64,000 bases of DNA. It comes from Antennarius striatus. Taxonomy: Eukaryota > Chordata > Actinopteri > Lophiiformes > Antennariidae. The notes under the pieces are model-generated. The model saw only the letters and a list, made by a program, of their open reading frames with translations. It was not told the origin of the DNA and searched no databases. The stretch spans positions 16,432,001 through 16,496,000 of the forward strand of contig NC_090784.1 of the NCBI RefSeq assembly GCF_040054535.1, written 5' to 3'. Below, piece after piece: positions 11,470 to 24,584 of this stretch. The position numbers were made by a program, and so were the translations under genes. Each line of letters begins with the position of its first letter. Within the stretch, counting starts at the first letter, position 1.

Positions 11470-13681
11470 TTATAAAGGACGTCAAGCGAAGCGTAGTTTG
11501 TGAGCGCATTCCTTTCTGGGAGAATAACTTTTGCTTTGTTAATCACATGGATCATTTCCATGTTTTTAGATCCACGTATTGAACCGTGACAGGATCCCCC
11601 ATGTACTCAAAGTGAATCATCACGATCATGTGTGCAGTGGTTCGTTTAATCATCTGTAGCAAGCAAAACATTAGATAATAATTAAAATCGATAGTTTGGG
11701 ACGCTGTTGAGAGAAGCCCTCGACTATTGGCAGAAAAAATTGGCAGAATAAAAAAAACCATGCAGCCTAGATATTGATTGAAATATTGGTCGATGACAGG
11801 TTGTGTGAAAAGAAAAGTACAGTACAGTAGCTCCAAATGTAGATTAATGAGATATTAAAAAAATCAAATATACTCCCTTGAACTCTAGAGGTTAGAATGA
11901 AAAGGAAGTATTTCAATAAGGTAGGTACAAGTTAGTCAGAATTGTACTAAAGAGATTCATTGATTAAATTGAACATTTATTTTCCTTCTCTGCTCACAAA
12001 CAGCTCATTAAATACAGGATATTTCCTCCTAACCATAATCATTTCAATAATTTAATCAATGAAAAACGCGTAAATGTAATATGTAAGCACAGTAACACAG
12101 GATGGGTCACTGCGTGGGGTCAGTAGCCTCCATCTCTAAGGGGAATCTGTGGACTTGGCAGCTGAACAGGTGAGAAGTCCAGCATTAGTCACGAATAGAT
12201 AAACTATTGAGAAATTTTTGCAGTGTCAACAAAAAAGTAATTCCACAAACCAACAGTCCAAAAAAAAAAAATTAAGACATGAGAATTTGTAGCATTGTTG
12301 GTTTCCAAATTAGTCAGAATCTTTGTTCTCCATTTATGATTATCTTACTCGTTTCTCCTTTGTCCGCATCCATTATTTAGATTTATTCCATCCTTGCATG
12401 AAATAAAGTGGGTAAAAAAAAAAAATACAGTAAGGTCACTGATCCCGAGTCTGTTCCCACAGCGGTTCTCTTGTTTAAGGATTACGAAATATAGAGGCTC
12501 CAATGAGGACAACAATGCACATTACATGCGTGGGTGTGTACAAGCAGGGGCAAGTGTGAACACCGAGTGGTGCACTTTGGTGTTTGCTGTAATTCTTTGA
12601 CGGAAGTCAGGACATTTCACCCGTCTGTTTTTCATCCAACGTAAATTCCTCCCTCTTCTGCAACTTCTCTTGAAGTTTATGTAAAAGTTTCATCGCGGTT
12701 GTGAAAGACTTCTAAACTCTTTTAAAAGAACTGGCAGTGATGGTCAGGCTCAAATAAATGTGGACTCGGTCGTGAACTCCGTGTTCTGCTGCAGGAATGC
12801 AGCGACCATAAACAAATCTGACATTAATGTAAAATTGAAAATCCACATAAATCCATCCCAAAAAACAATAGTGTGTAGAAAAATTCTGAAAGTATTGTAA
12901 TAAATGCATTTAATACATATTATAATGCAGCATAGTTCTGTTACTTTAGTTCTTCAGTTCTGTTGACACATTAATTTTTTTCCTTCTATTTTGAGTGACT
13001 TAAAATATTTATTAATTTAACTTGTAAAAATATAATTAATCTGTAGAGCAGGGAATAAGTGTCGTAAAATTTAGAGAATTTTAATGAAAAAGTAGAAGAA
13101 AATCGAAATTCTCCAATAAGTTATGAACAAATAACTCAAAATTTTGCTCCAGTTGAACTGTTTTTGATAAACAACATGTTCAAAAAAGTGTCCAGCATTT
13201 TGGATATTACATTGTAGTTTGTTAAACCAAAAGCTGACAACATGTATATCTAAATGTCTTTAATTAACAATTATGTACACAAGTAAACACCCATAGATGG
13301 TAATATCTTAACATTTACATAACATTAATTGTAAACAGTGAACTCAACATCAACAGGCGATGGCTTATGTGTACTGGTTGGCCCAGCATTTATGTCTTGT
13401 TAGCATAGAGAGTATAGCTAGTTGGAGCTTGTGGCTTGCTCAGCAGAGGATAGCTAGACGTTTATATGTGTAATATCAGTTGTTATAGAGTCACTGTTGG
13501 ATCAGTGAACTTTGCTATGTGAACTAACTTTGGACATTAAATGCAACCGGTGCATGTCACTTCATATTAATAAAGCTTACTGCATTACAACAAAAGGACG
13601 CAAATATAAGAAAACAAACATTCAGTGCCAGGAAATGTCTTGCATTTTTGTGTGCATGATCAAAAACACATTTTTCACTAC
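11470..13681. other. Intergenic / probable 3' UTR of the cytokine-like gene
   Basis: AT-rich DNA between the grwd1 promoter and the last coding exon of the minus-strand cytokine-like gene. No further exon is supported. The part nearest 13681 is probably that gene's 3' UTR. Confidence 0.45.
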
Positions 13682-15316
13682 CTATGGAAACAACCACCAG
13701 TGGAATCTGAATAGGAAGAGACTCCAGACAAAAGCATAGTACGATAAGCATGGAGTGATGCATGGAGGACCGCTGTTGGGCACCAGCTCTATCATGTCTA
13801 TCATCTTGTCATGCTGTCCTTCCTCTTCTTCCTCGCTGCTGATAACTCGGGTTGTCAAGAGCCTGGCTCTCGATGGACCGTACTCCTTCCTTTCAACAGA
13901 GGGGGGTAAAGTTGGCAGGGTGCATGTTTCTATGGAAGGGGAACACCCCACGTCAACCCATCGGGTGAAAAGTTCTGATGTTAGGCTGAGGAGTTCTTCG
14001 GGGGAGGAAGACAATCTGGAGAACTGGGTGAGCTCCGTCTCTTCCTGGAACCTCTATGAGGAAAAAAAGAGAAATGAATAAATAAAAAACACGGAGAAAG
14101 ACTGCCAAATTCAAATTATCTTATATGCAAAAGTATAAAATTGGCATAAATGCAGTAAGCAGTTAAATATATTGTTCTGGCCTTTTTGCATTTAAGGCAT
14201 GTATTGTAAATGTAAACACTTTTTAGCAGAGTGAAGTCCAAAATAATAAGGTATAATTAGATATATTCAAAAAGAAAATCTTACCTCTGTATTTCTGTTC
14301 TTTCGTATAATTTTACCCAGTGCCTGCTTTATATCAAAGATTAAGGAGTGATTCAGGTGCTCATCCCAGAGGTTTCTGAGAAGAACATGCCAGGAATCCA
14401 GAAGGACTACTGCAGCAGGGAACACACAACACTGTAGGGAAAAGTGTGGGAAAACACAACAACTCAAAAGTTTGGTTTGAGCGTGCAAAAACATGTACAA
14501 AAAAATAACCGCAAGAATATAAGTCATTTCTCAATTGCAAGTACCGTAAGACTCAAGGATACTTGACACGGCAAGAATGTATGTGGAATGGTTAAAGTAG
14601 CTGAAAATAAAGGCTAAACTTTCTGAAGATAGCATTTATTGCACATCGGACCTCATTTACAGTTTATCAGGTAGGAACTTACCGGGTCAGTGTCACAGAG
14701 CATGCTCCTTGTGTAATGGTGCACCACATAGTAATTCTTAGGAAATACAGTCCTCTGGAAAACGAAAGAAAAAAATGAGAATAAACCCACAGATGATGAT
14801 AATAACGGAAACTTCAACTATAAGGATTATAAAACTATTACTACTATTCCAACAATTTCATTTGTATCACGTGATAATTTAAGTAACCAAAGAAGTGAAC
14901 CTGTTCACTGTTTGATACTCTTTGTAGATTCACTCACGTCATTGATTAACACTATTTATCATCTGATAACTCATCAGAGCCGACCATTGTCATTCATTTG
15001 AGTCAGACTGTCACATTTGACCACCAAGTTAACCAACTGATTAACAAGTGATTCTATTCCTTGAAAGATTGTATATGCATTTGTTAAAACTACCATATTA
15101 TTTAGTCATGCTTTCTGTGTAACTGATACAGAAAGCATGTTTTTGACTTCAGAAACCCAAAAATGAAACTATAAAATCAAGCATGAGGTAACTTACAAAT
15201 CCAGTAGGATTGGAGTCGATAGTAGTTTTAATGTTTTTCACACCTTCATAGTCAAAGCCACATCCACCGCATTGAACAGTCCAGAGTGATAGGAACAGAA
15301 AAACTGTTGGAAGCAT
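13682..15316 (-). CDS. Secreted short-chain four-helix cytokine, Kit ligand / FLT3 ligand-like (unrecognised teleost gene)
   Basis: Four coding exons: 15316-15197, 14754-14683, 14431-14285 and 14053-13682, giving 236 residues. All three introns are phase 0, as in short-chain helical cytokine genes. Residues 1-16 form a signal peptide (MLPTVFLFLSLWTVQC). Cysteines lie at 16, 19, 60, 65, 66, 150 and 157, and an N-glycosylation sequon (NHS) at 91-93. The order resembles SCF/FLT3L: a 'VKNI..' first helix, FPKNYYVVHHY before a cysteine cluster, a DSWHVLLRNL helix, and SPEELLSLTSELFTRW before C150/C157 and a proline-rich stretch. After an acidic juxtamembrane-like segment the tail ends in a hydrophobic run (SYYAFVWSLFLF), possibly an anchor. 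The start may be altered by an upstream exon near 15420. Human FLT3LG lies in 19q13.33 like several neighbours, hinting at flt3lg. KITLG-, CSF1- or TSLP-like remain possible. Confidence 0.65.
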
Positions 15317-15439
15317 GAGAAAGACGACGGTAAGGAGACAGAACACATTCAGTAATTACTGGAAAGCCTCTGAGGTCTGTGGCTTGTCCAAACAGCGTAC
15401 CTACTAAAGGACGTGACATCATTCCTCGTCTCAATTAGG

Positions 15440-17540
15440 ATTTTTAGTAGAAAACAAGATGACATGGTGTTATTACAACATTTGAACTAAGCTTTAGACA
15501 CAGGAAATGTTGTTGTAACACTACAAAGTGACACAACAATTGAAATGAGGCCTGGATATGAAAGAACCAATTTTAAGTTGAGAGTTTTTCCCTCCAACAG
15601 ACATAATATAAAGTTTGAAAACTTTCTTAAATGTCCTTAAACCTTGTGTCTCACCTGGCAGTGACATCCTTTTTATCTTTCTAAGAACGGACACTTCTCC
15701 ATTGCTCTTGTTGACAGTAATCTCTCTGCGGATGGGGTTTGTGTCAGTCAGGTCTGTGAAAAAGCAGTTCCCTCTCTGTGGTTTCCTGGGGTCTTTGACA
15801 CACTGTCTTCTTCTCCTTCACTGCTTGATTGTTAGTTCCCTTGTGGATATCCTTTATGCATTCCTTCCTTTTGCGTTTCTTTGGTACTTTCCCAAAAATG
15901 TCTCATTTATCCTCTCACGCCATCCTGTTCTCTCACTTTGGATTTTCCCACTTAAGCCTGAGTGGCTGCAGCCTTTTCCTATGAAAGCTTTTTTTTTTTC
16001 TTTTTAACTCTATCTCTTTCCCTTTCCCTTTTCACTACTGACCTAGAATGTTCCTGAACCACATAATTTGAACCACTCCTCTTTCCCTTGCAACTGGTTA
16101 ATGGATAAAAGCAGGGCAGACAGTGGCCTCCTCTTCTCTGTCTCTCTCTCTCTCTCCGGCCACCCAGTGTATCCTCACCCGACTCAAAGTGAGAGTGCTG
16201 TGCTGAATTGCTTGTCTGCTCCCTTTAAGTCTCAGTCCCTCCCACCGCCACACGTTTTACCTCACTATTGACTGACCCGGCTCCCTCCCCCCGTTCTCGA
16301 CATTCTCTGACACCCACCCTCTTGCCCCCATCCTCCTCCCTCCAACACCAGGCCCAAGGAGGCTTAGTCATGCAGTTGGAGCGTATGTTTTTCATTTTGA
16401 CTCTCCCCCACACCTCTGCGCCTGTGGGTCCCTCGGTCTTTATCCCACTAAATTCAGCATGCAATATCTGCCTGTTTAATCATCACATCATCTGCTTTTT
16501 TTAAAAAAAATGACAGAATCACATTCCTTCAAAAACTGGATTGCAACACTACGTTGCCTGAACTTGCAAGCCTGTGACATTTGCTTGTGTGACCGCTTTA
16601 TGTAGTCATTGCTGTTGAGATCCACTTCATAGTGATGAACGAACTGATTCTGATGTCAGATGTTGTGAACAGCTGTCATCATCCTGTTCTTACTGTGTTC
16701 AACTCTCCCTTCAAGTTGTATGATGCACCATCTTAGTTTGGCTTAAATGTCAGAAGGAATTAATCACTCACTTCAGGAATGATAGTTGTTTTTTGGAAGA
16801 ATTGCTTTTAAAACAAGCCAGAGGAAGTAAGATGACTTTCCCATTTCTCTTAAGGGGAGAGGAAACCAGAGAGCAGCAGAGTCCCTGAGGAATCATCAAC
16901 TCCAAAACCTATTTGTGTTTTAATGATGGCAGTAAATATCCGGCCATTGTGCAATGTTTTTGTTTCACTCATCTCTTGCATACAGGGGAAAGTAAATATG
17001 TAACTAATCCGTGGAGCTGCTAAAAATTATGTTTCTGTTTCCATGACTTCAACTTGCAGAATGAAATTTTGACTTGAGTAAATCACAGAAAAGAATAAGA
17101 ACAAAACATCTTTATTAGAACTTTGGAGCAAGTCTCAGTAAGCCAGATAAGCTGAGCGAAAAGGAAAAAAAAGGCGACTCCCAATTTAAACAAAGCCTTA
17201 TGCTGCTGAACTTTATTGACTCAAGTCTGCATGTTTCTGCAAAGCATTAAACTGACATAACCGTAGTGTGAAATAAGGTTTTCAGTTGATCTGTGTTCGA
17301 CCGGCTTATGAAGATACCAAGAACGTGTTTGTCTGCTCTGGATCATTGCCGCGTTATGCAACCGATTTCCACATTTCAGGACACAAGAAAATTGTAAAGT
17401 GTTGTCTTACAGCACTTGTTGGGTGCCTGCCACTCCAACAAGTGAGTTGTAGCCATAGGCTTCCAATTCATTCCATCTTCATTCTCCTTGTTTGCCACAA
17501 GATGGAGACAATTAAGGAATTAAAAATGTCACAGGGTCAT
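15440..17540. other. Intergenic between cytokine-like gene and flcn
   Basis: The part from about 15620 to 16460 is strongly pyrimidine-rich on the plus strand, with open but unconvincing frames. The remainder is AT-rich. It should include the cytokine promoter (near 15320-15500) and distal flcn 3' UTR. No gene is supported. Confidence 0.45.
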
Positions 17541-17549
17541 TCAGAGTAA

Positions 17550-17891
17550 TTTATTTCACTTAAAAGCATCAACAAATAGCACACAGACACAGTCTGCTTG
17601 TAAGAAGTTGAGTCATATATTCGTATGTGGAGCCTTTGTATAATAATTCCCTTTGAAAATCAAAAGCCTCATACATCATACAGACTCACTGAATGCAGTA
17701 ATTTGAGAATAATCGGGGTAAGGAGCATATCTCTCAAAACTTATCAAGAGCATTTCCTTCAATGTCTCTGAAAGACCAAAACAGTTCACAAATACCACGA
17801 TGATAAGGTTTTTACTTTCAGTTTCTATTCCTTTGTATTCCCCTTCCCCTTTTAGGCCCTTTTTTTCATCCATTTACTGCCTCTCGCTTTG
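17550..17891 (-). other. 3' untranslated region of flcn
   Basis: Minus-strand sequence following the flcn stop. A minus-strand AATAAA (TTTATT on plus, 17550-17555) could be its polyadenylation signal. Others at about 17112 and 17212 would make the UTR longer. Confidence 0.45.
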
Positions 17892-20800
17892 TCACTGGCT
17901 AGGGCTCCTCTCTCCTCCCCGCACCGCTGTCATGAGATGACTTTTGTAGGTTTTGCTGAGTCCAGTCATCCAGAACTTAAGTAGCCTAACATTGTCCTCC
18001 TCACCAAGCCCTGTAGCTCCAAGAAGGGCCAGAACCTTCTGGGTGTCCTCTCTGCCTCGCCCGTCCACTTTGGAGAACTTGAACAGCACTTTGACTTTAC
18101 TGAAACAAAGGGAATCACTATTACTAAAATGGTGAACCATATTGTACATAACATAGATAGCAAGAGTTTTTACAAAAGCATGAAGCAACCCCTTTCAACC
18201 AGTATTATGATATCAAAGATTTGATCGAACATGCAGTCTTCAGCGGCACAGAAATACATCACGGATTCATTCAAGGCCGTCACTGCCCTGGTGGAGGGAT
18301 GCCCATACTTCCCCTCACCCCAAACATCTCCTCCAGCTCCTCCCAGGGGATCCCAAGGCTTTCTCAGGCCAGCCGAGAGACATAGTCCCTCCAGCGTGTC
18401 CTAGGTCTTCCCCGATGTCTCCTCCCGGTAGGACATGCCCGGACACCTCCCCAGGGAGGCGTCCAGGAGGCATCCGGAACAAATGCCCAAACCACTTCAG
18501 ATAGCCCTGCTCGAGGCAGAGGACCAGCAGCTCTACTCTGAGCTCCTCCCTGGTGACTGAGCTCCTCACCCTAAGGGTGCGCCCAGCCACTCTACAGAGG
18601 GAACTCATTTCAGACGCTTGTAACCGGGATCTTGTCCTTTCATGACCCAGAGCTCATGGCCAAAGGTGAGAGTAGGAACAAAGACTGATGGTAAATCGAG
18701 AGCTTCGTGTTTCGACTCAGCTCCCTCTTCACCACGACAGACCTATACAGTGACTGCATCACTGCAGCCGCTGCACTGATCCGTCTTTCAATCTCACGTT
18801 CCGTCTTGAGAACATTTGACACCTTGGCTGGGAGTAAGGAATGTATAGATAACCAAACTCCATTGCACCTGACTCCAATGGTTAACAGGTACCTAGCAGG
18901 ACCTGGGTCTGCTGACTTTGGATTTGAGGACTAGTTGTGGAGTGCACCATGGAATGTGGAGTTGTAGCTAGATAGAAAAACGTGGAGAAGGGTTGGACTC
19001 TTTCCCAGAGATGACCATTGACACAGGAGCAAAGCTGATAAGGGGATACTCATAAAAGTCTGGCTGAGCAACGCCTAGTTGGAGTTCTCCAGAGAATGGG
19101 TTTTGAGGTGACTGGGCGGAACAGACTGTGCGGGAGAATATCTCATCTGTTGGTGGAATTCCCCCATATGGACAGGAAAGTGTTTCTGTGGAAAGACCAC
19201 CTATAATATCCTGTGTTGCTTACTGTCATTATGACCTGAATACTGATAAGATTAAGAAGACGGCTGGATCAATGAAATCAGCCAGTGTAAACTGTTATCA
19301 GCATCCACAGGTTGCCCTTCCTGACCTGACAGTTTACAGCAAACAGGTAAACATGCGGAGGAAAACAGAGCCCTTCCTTTCACATCATGTGTACATTAAC
19401 ATCAGGTGACTTTACTCACTTCATCCACTCTTCCTTCAGACACAGCAGACAGTGTGATACAACATCCACAGACAGGTTCTTGTTGGACAGGGCCACCTCA
19501 AGCTTGTTCAGTAATGTAGGACCTGCAGTAAAAAAAAAAAGAGATGTTCTGCCAGCACATTATGTGACCTTCATTCTATAGATCCAAGAACATACTGTCT
19601 GTTTTTTAAAGGTGGGTATTTACATGTTGCCTGCAAGCTTAAACACCTCCAAAGAGCTGATGAAAGTTAAAAAAAGAATGGCTGCGAACCAAGAAAATCA
19701 GTCAGTTTTTTGTGCAGTGCCAGATCGTGGGAGTCCTTTAAGGATGCCATAAAATTGCAGGATAGGACATGTCTGAGCATTTTGGATATTTTCACCTGTT
19801 CCTGCTGAAAACAATCAAAAAATACGACCTAAAAAAATGCACTGTCTACTTTCAAGCAGATTTGCATCAAAAAATATCAAAGTATTTTCTGTCATTAATA
19901 AAATAAATGCATTTGTTTAATAAGTGCAGTGTTGGCAGAGAGATGCAATTTTTTAAGGATTTAAACAAGAAAGAAATGTATTTTGTTTATTTTCTGGCAT
20001 TAAAAGTAGCAGCAACTTCAGAATGACACTGTAATTCAGGCATCAGGCTCACCCTTGTCTGTGGGCTGAGTGTTGGCACTGCTGATGGTGAACTGATATA
20101 TTGAAGAAATGTCGTTTTCACTAATGGGTGCGATCGGACAGCTTCTCTCTGTACTGACATCCACCAGGACTGTAAACTCTACAACGTAAACAAAAGAGGT
20201 AGAATTAACACAAACAGAGCTGCATGTTTAAGTCCTCCCTTTGTACTATGAGCTGTTAAATTGTAAATCTACAAACTCTTTTACCTGACGAGCTCACATG
20301 GGTTGGAATGGGTACATCTGGGGTGAGTCCCAGAAAGTTGCATTTGTAAGCTTCCTCATACTGAGTACTGTATGGCACAGAGCGCACACAGCCCACTGGG
20401 AGCAAAGACTGATGGGAGACAGGGCAGGAGTTCACATTACAGACATGGTTGCCCAAGATTAATGACCTCACAGTCACATTGTTATGATTCACTGGGATGT
20501 CTGAATAGAAGAACAGTTAATATTAGCTGTAACACCACTGGTTTTCCAAAAAAATCAAAATGTTTGCTGTGAGGAAGAGAAGAAGCAGGGACACACAATA
20601 ACACAAATTAAATCAGGTTCAATTATGAAAATCGATATTAAACACAATTATCTAAATTATGAGGAGCCAATAATTACATAATGAAAACACACCCTCTCTT
20701 TAGAGAAGGGTAGGGGAAGCATGTGCAGGCAAATATAATTTCTCAATATCATATCAATAATATCTTCAGGCAAGAAATACAAGTCAGAGAAAAAAATCTA

Positions 20801-23800
20801 AAAAGGTGAACATTATTCAGAGAAACTACCGAAAACCAATCAAATCTAATCAGTTAATATTACATCAAAATGACTTTGGAAGAAAATATTAGCAGCGTTA
20901 AATGAGTCATACCTCATAAGTACAACGTGAATCATTACATGTCACACATTTCACTCAAGCGATGACACAGTTCTTCTGTCATGCCACAACTGAAGAGTCA
21001 AAAAATAAGATCTGATTTCCATTTACCCACATGCAATGACACAGTGACTGTGACATAAAGGGAAAAAGTAATAGAGTACCTTGAGCACTGCAAAAGCTGA
21101 TTGGATGAGTCCGGGGTCAGCTCCTCTCCATATAACCTGATTTCCCATGAGCACGTGCCACACAAGCTGACGGAACTCTGCAGCTCCAAGAACCTGCAGA
21201 CCAAATAAGATGCTTGGAAATGGGAAATTATGTAGAGGTGCAAACTAAATGAAATGTCAAACAGAAATCCACCTGTCTCAGATGCCTTAGTGACAAAAAC
21301 TTGGGATCAGGTAAATCATCCAAATTTGCATCGTCGTCACACAGGAAATCCTGTCCCAGCTTGTTCTCTGATTGGTGCCTCTGTGTCATAGAAGTGCCTC
21401 CTTCTGCTCCCTCCCAGCAGTTCATTTCCTCCTCTTGCTCTTTTGGAAACAGAGAAAAGCATAATGACAAAAAGCATGAAAGTGAGTTTCACTGTAACTG
21501 GTAGTATTTCAATCTCACCTCTTCTCTAGGATTGATTTCATTGCTGATGTAATCTAACACTAACAAGCATGTAATAAAATGTATTCCCATGTGTTCTGTA
21601 CTACGTAAGAGACACCTAAAATAAATCTGTACAAAATTACAAAATTGAATTTTTATTTGTACTGCTAACATGAAACGTGGTAAATCTTGCTTAGCAGTTC
21701 ATCACCTGGTAACTGATTTTCAAAAGTGCTAGAATCCTAGGGTTTATAATACTAACATAAAAGAATGGGTATTAAATTCCACTCAAACAACCACAATGGA
21801 ATGGGATACAACTAAATCTTTTATCCGTTCCTACGTTTAACAGTGGTTCTGGAGGTTTTAAAAATGTTAAATATAAGAACTCTGAAGACCTTTTCAAGAC
21901 TAGTACAGATTAAACTTAAAACCTTTTCCAAATCTATACTGGAGAAAATTACTTCTAGGCACTAAAGACAATTTGAGTCTAATACTGTACGCTATACCTA
22001 TGCAAGAATATATTTTGGACTTTTTAAGGCTTAAAACAAAGATGAGCAAATTTTAGACTTTTAAGACCTTGTGGAAACCCTGATCTTAATCAAACACATT
22101 GTACTTTCTGGAAAGGCAGATTAATTGAGTACAGTACAATTTTAATAATGTCTTTAAAATAAAAATTAAATTTAAGTGATTCTTCGTTTTTCACACTGAT
22201 TAACCAGTGAATCAGTTTTAACAGGATATTTTTCTGATTATTCAGATAAAATCATAATGACGTGTGGAAAAAACAAAACAACAACTGACACCATCCTGCA
22301 TCATGAAGACAAATGTTGCCTGGAAGGGTAGACAATTTGAATAAATTAACTTCTGATGTTTTTAACACTTTCATATTTTACTCATGTTCAGGTTAAAAAA
22401 ATGCTTGATGGGGAAAAAACTGAGGTTTTACAGAAGATCAGTAAAAATCTTTCTCAGTTAAATAATTAAAGTATATCTGCACCTGTTTGTCTCTCTATAA
22501 GCACCAGTGTGTCCTCAGTGGGGGCTCCCTCCAGCAACTTTTCTGTCAAGCGACACCCACAGGCCTTCAGTAGCCTGGAGACAATGACACAACATATTTC
22601 CAAGTGTCAGTATAAGTACAAGGTACAAAACAATGCTTGTATGTCAAAGTGCAATGACAGTATACTGACTCACCAGCTGAATGATGAGTGCAGGCTGGCC
22701 CACAGGTTAGGATGCTGTGTGAGAGAAGTTAGTGATCTTGCTGCGTTGCCACTCCTTTGGTGTGGGAACACTGTGGGTGAGAAGACACTGTTCATCCTCG
22801 CTGCCCGCTGGGGACAAACTCCTTGTTCGTTGTCAAACACCTGGTAGGCAGTAATGTACAAAGACAGTTGGTACAACAAACAATACACACCCGTGTGGTA
22901 GGTCTTTATATTGCTATTTGATTAAAGTAATTCTATGCATGCACAGGCAGTGCACCCTACCTTGAGGGCTGTGCTTTGCAAACTCTGTATAGTGAGTTTA
23001 AGGTGGCGTAACAGAAAAGGCCAGGAGTTGATGAGGTAGATCCTGTCCATCGCCACCATGACGATACTATACCAGCGCTGGAACCCCCTGGCCAGGCTGT
23101 CTTTGATAAAGAAGGTGTGTGAGAATACAAAACCGTGTTGCTCGTCTCCAAAGAAAATGGGCCCTTCTCGGCCAGGACATACCTGTTAGAACAGAGAACA
23201 AATAGGTGGCGACAAAGGAATAAGAAAATCATTTTATTTAGTGCATGAGATGTGTGACTCACACACACATACATGCAGACGTACGTCACCGTTTACCTCG
23301 CAGCTGAGGCTGCGTACGCAGGCCTGGCGCACCACACTGAACAGTTGTGGTTGTCTGGGATGCTGGTGGCTCAGGAAGCGTATTCCTGTTTCATCATCAA
23401 TGCTTACAAAGCCTGGGTGAGATGCAGGAAGTGATCGACAACCCTAAGATGCAAAAAGAAGAGGAAAAAGTGGTACTTAGAGGTAGATAAAAAGATTATG
23501 ACCTCTCTGTTCGAAACATAGACTGAGAATTTCCTCAAATACATAACACAGTGTCATCAAAAATTCAGTAAAATGAAAATTCTCCACAAATAAGGGACAA
23601 AAATGAAAAGCAACTTTGCAGACCCATCACTTTTAATTCATCCATTTAATCCATGATCCTATGAAGAATACCAATACATAGGCTCAGTTACACATCATTT
23701 AACACAGTTGACACAGATGCTACTGCATCTACAAATGCAACTTAGTAAGCTACTGTTCAAGAAAAATGGTTTCTATTTTTAGTTGTATTTTTTTTGGTTT

Positions 23801-24584
23801 GTCTGCACTGATAAATGGACTGTACTTCTACTATTATAGTATTTTTATTTTTCTCTCATTACCTCTAAGTTTTACAAGTCTCCAATGGACAGGGGTTTAA
23901 AAAAAATTACGGACATCTGTGGCTCATGCAAAGTTAAATGTTTGAAAAAAATAAAACAACAACATCCAGAAACGCGGCCAAATTCCCTGGACCTGGAGTC
24001 CATCTAAAATAGAGTGATGCAAAAAGGAACAGTGTAAATGATTAAAAATCAGGAATGTTGATTGCAATTCTTGGATGAAAGGTGAAACATCTAAATGCTT
24101 GTCCTTCAAGTTGATTTTGAGGTAAGTTGACTGAAACACAAAGCCAATTTCCACAGACAATAAATTGGATCATGCCTTAGAAAATTTGATTTCTTGTCCT
24201 TGTATTGTAGTGAATTACTCGTAGGCTAAAGAGGAGTTATAAGTCGTATCATTTAGTTTTCTTTTGGCATTCTGCATAATATTCCAACTGTTCTAGATCT
24301 GGGGTTGTATAACATGGAGAACAAGTAGAAAATGACACTTCTGTTGTCAGACATTCTATCTCTGCACTCACGTCACACATTTCTCCTCTCTGTGAGGCTG
24401 AGCTGTTGGCCCTCATGGTCAGCCCTTCTCCCTCCCGGTCGGCATCGCGGTCCCGGTCTCCAGGTGTCGAGGCACCCCCCTGCGCTGACGGGGACGGAGG
24501 TGGAGGATGCAACGCCTCCGTGCAAAACAACGTCCGGGGGCCGTGGAGCTCACAGAAGTGACAAAGAGCAACAAGAGCATTCAT
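17892..24584 (-). CDS. flcn: Folliculin
   Basis: Eleven coding exons: 24584-24372, 23443-23297, 23182-22961, 22840-22674, 22574-22483, 21439-21273, 21193-21080, 20408-20285, 20178-20053, 19522-19420 and 18099-17892. Frames join to 560 residues (human 579). The acceptor sits directly before ATG 24584, so the 5' UTR is on upstream exons. Hallmarks in order: [20 protein letters not shown] (longin domain start), [18 protein letters not shown], a [18 protein letters not shown] block, [13 protein letters not shown], the DENN-type part [19 protein letters not shown], and the end [20 protein letters not shown]. Folliculin with FNIP proteins is the GAP for RagC/D at the lysosome and controls mTORC1 phosphorylation of TFEB/TFE3. 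A serine/acid-rich linker lies in exon 7. A LINE relic sits in the last intron, and a CLEAR site in the promoter. Confidence 0.97.
18237..18830 (-). repeat. LINE (non-LTR retrotransposon) 3' fragment in flcn intron
   Basis: The minus-strand frames read like the C-terminal part of a fish LINE reverse transcriptase. They start with [19 protein letters not shown] and [13 protein letters not shown], and continue through a '[17 protein letters not shown]' block to a proline-rich tail. Stops and frameshifts interrupt it. It lies between the last two flcn coding exons in the same orientation as the gene. The same family left the relic near 1.6 kb. Confidence 0.7.

Noticed and set aside
15252-15434. 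Alternative first exon for the cytokine-like gene starting with MMSRPLVGT
   Set aside because: No donor in the right phase was clear. The ATG at 15316 already gives a complete signal peptide. Kept only as a possibility.
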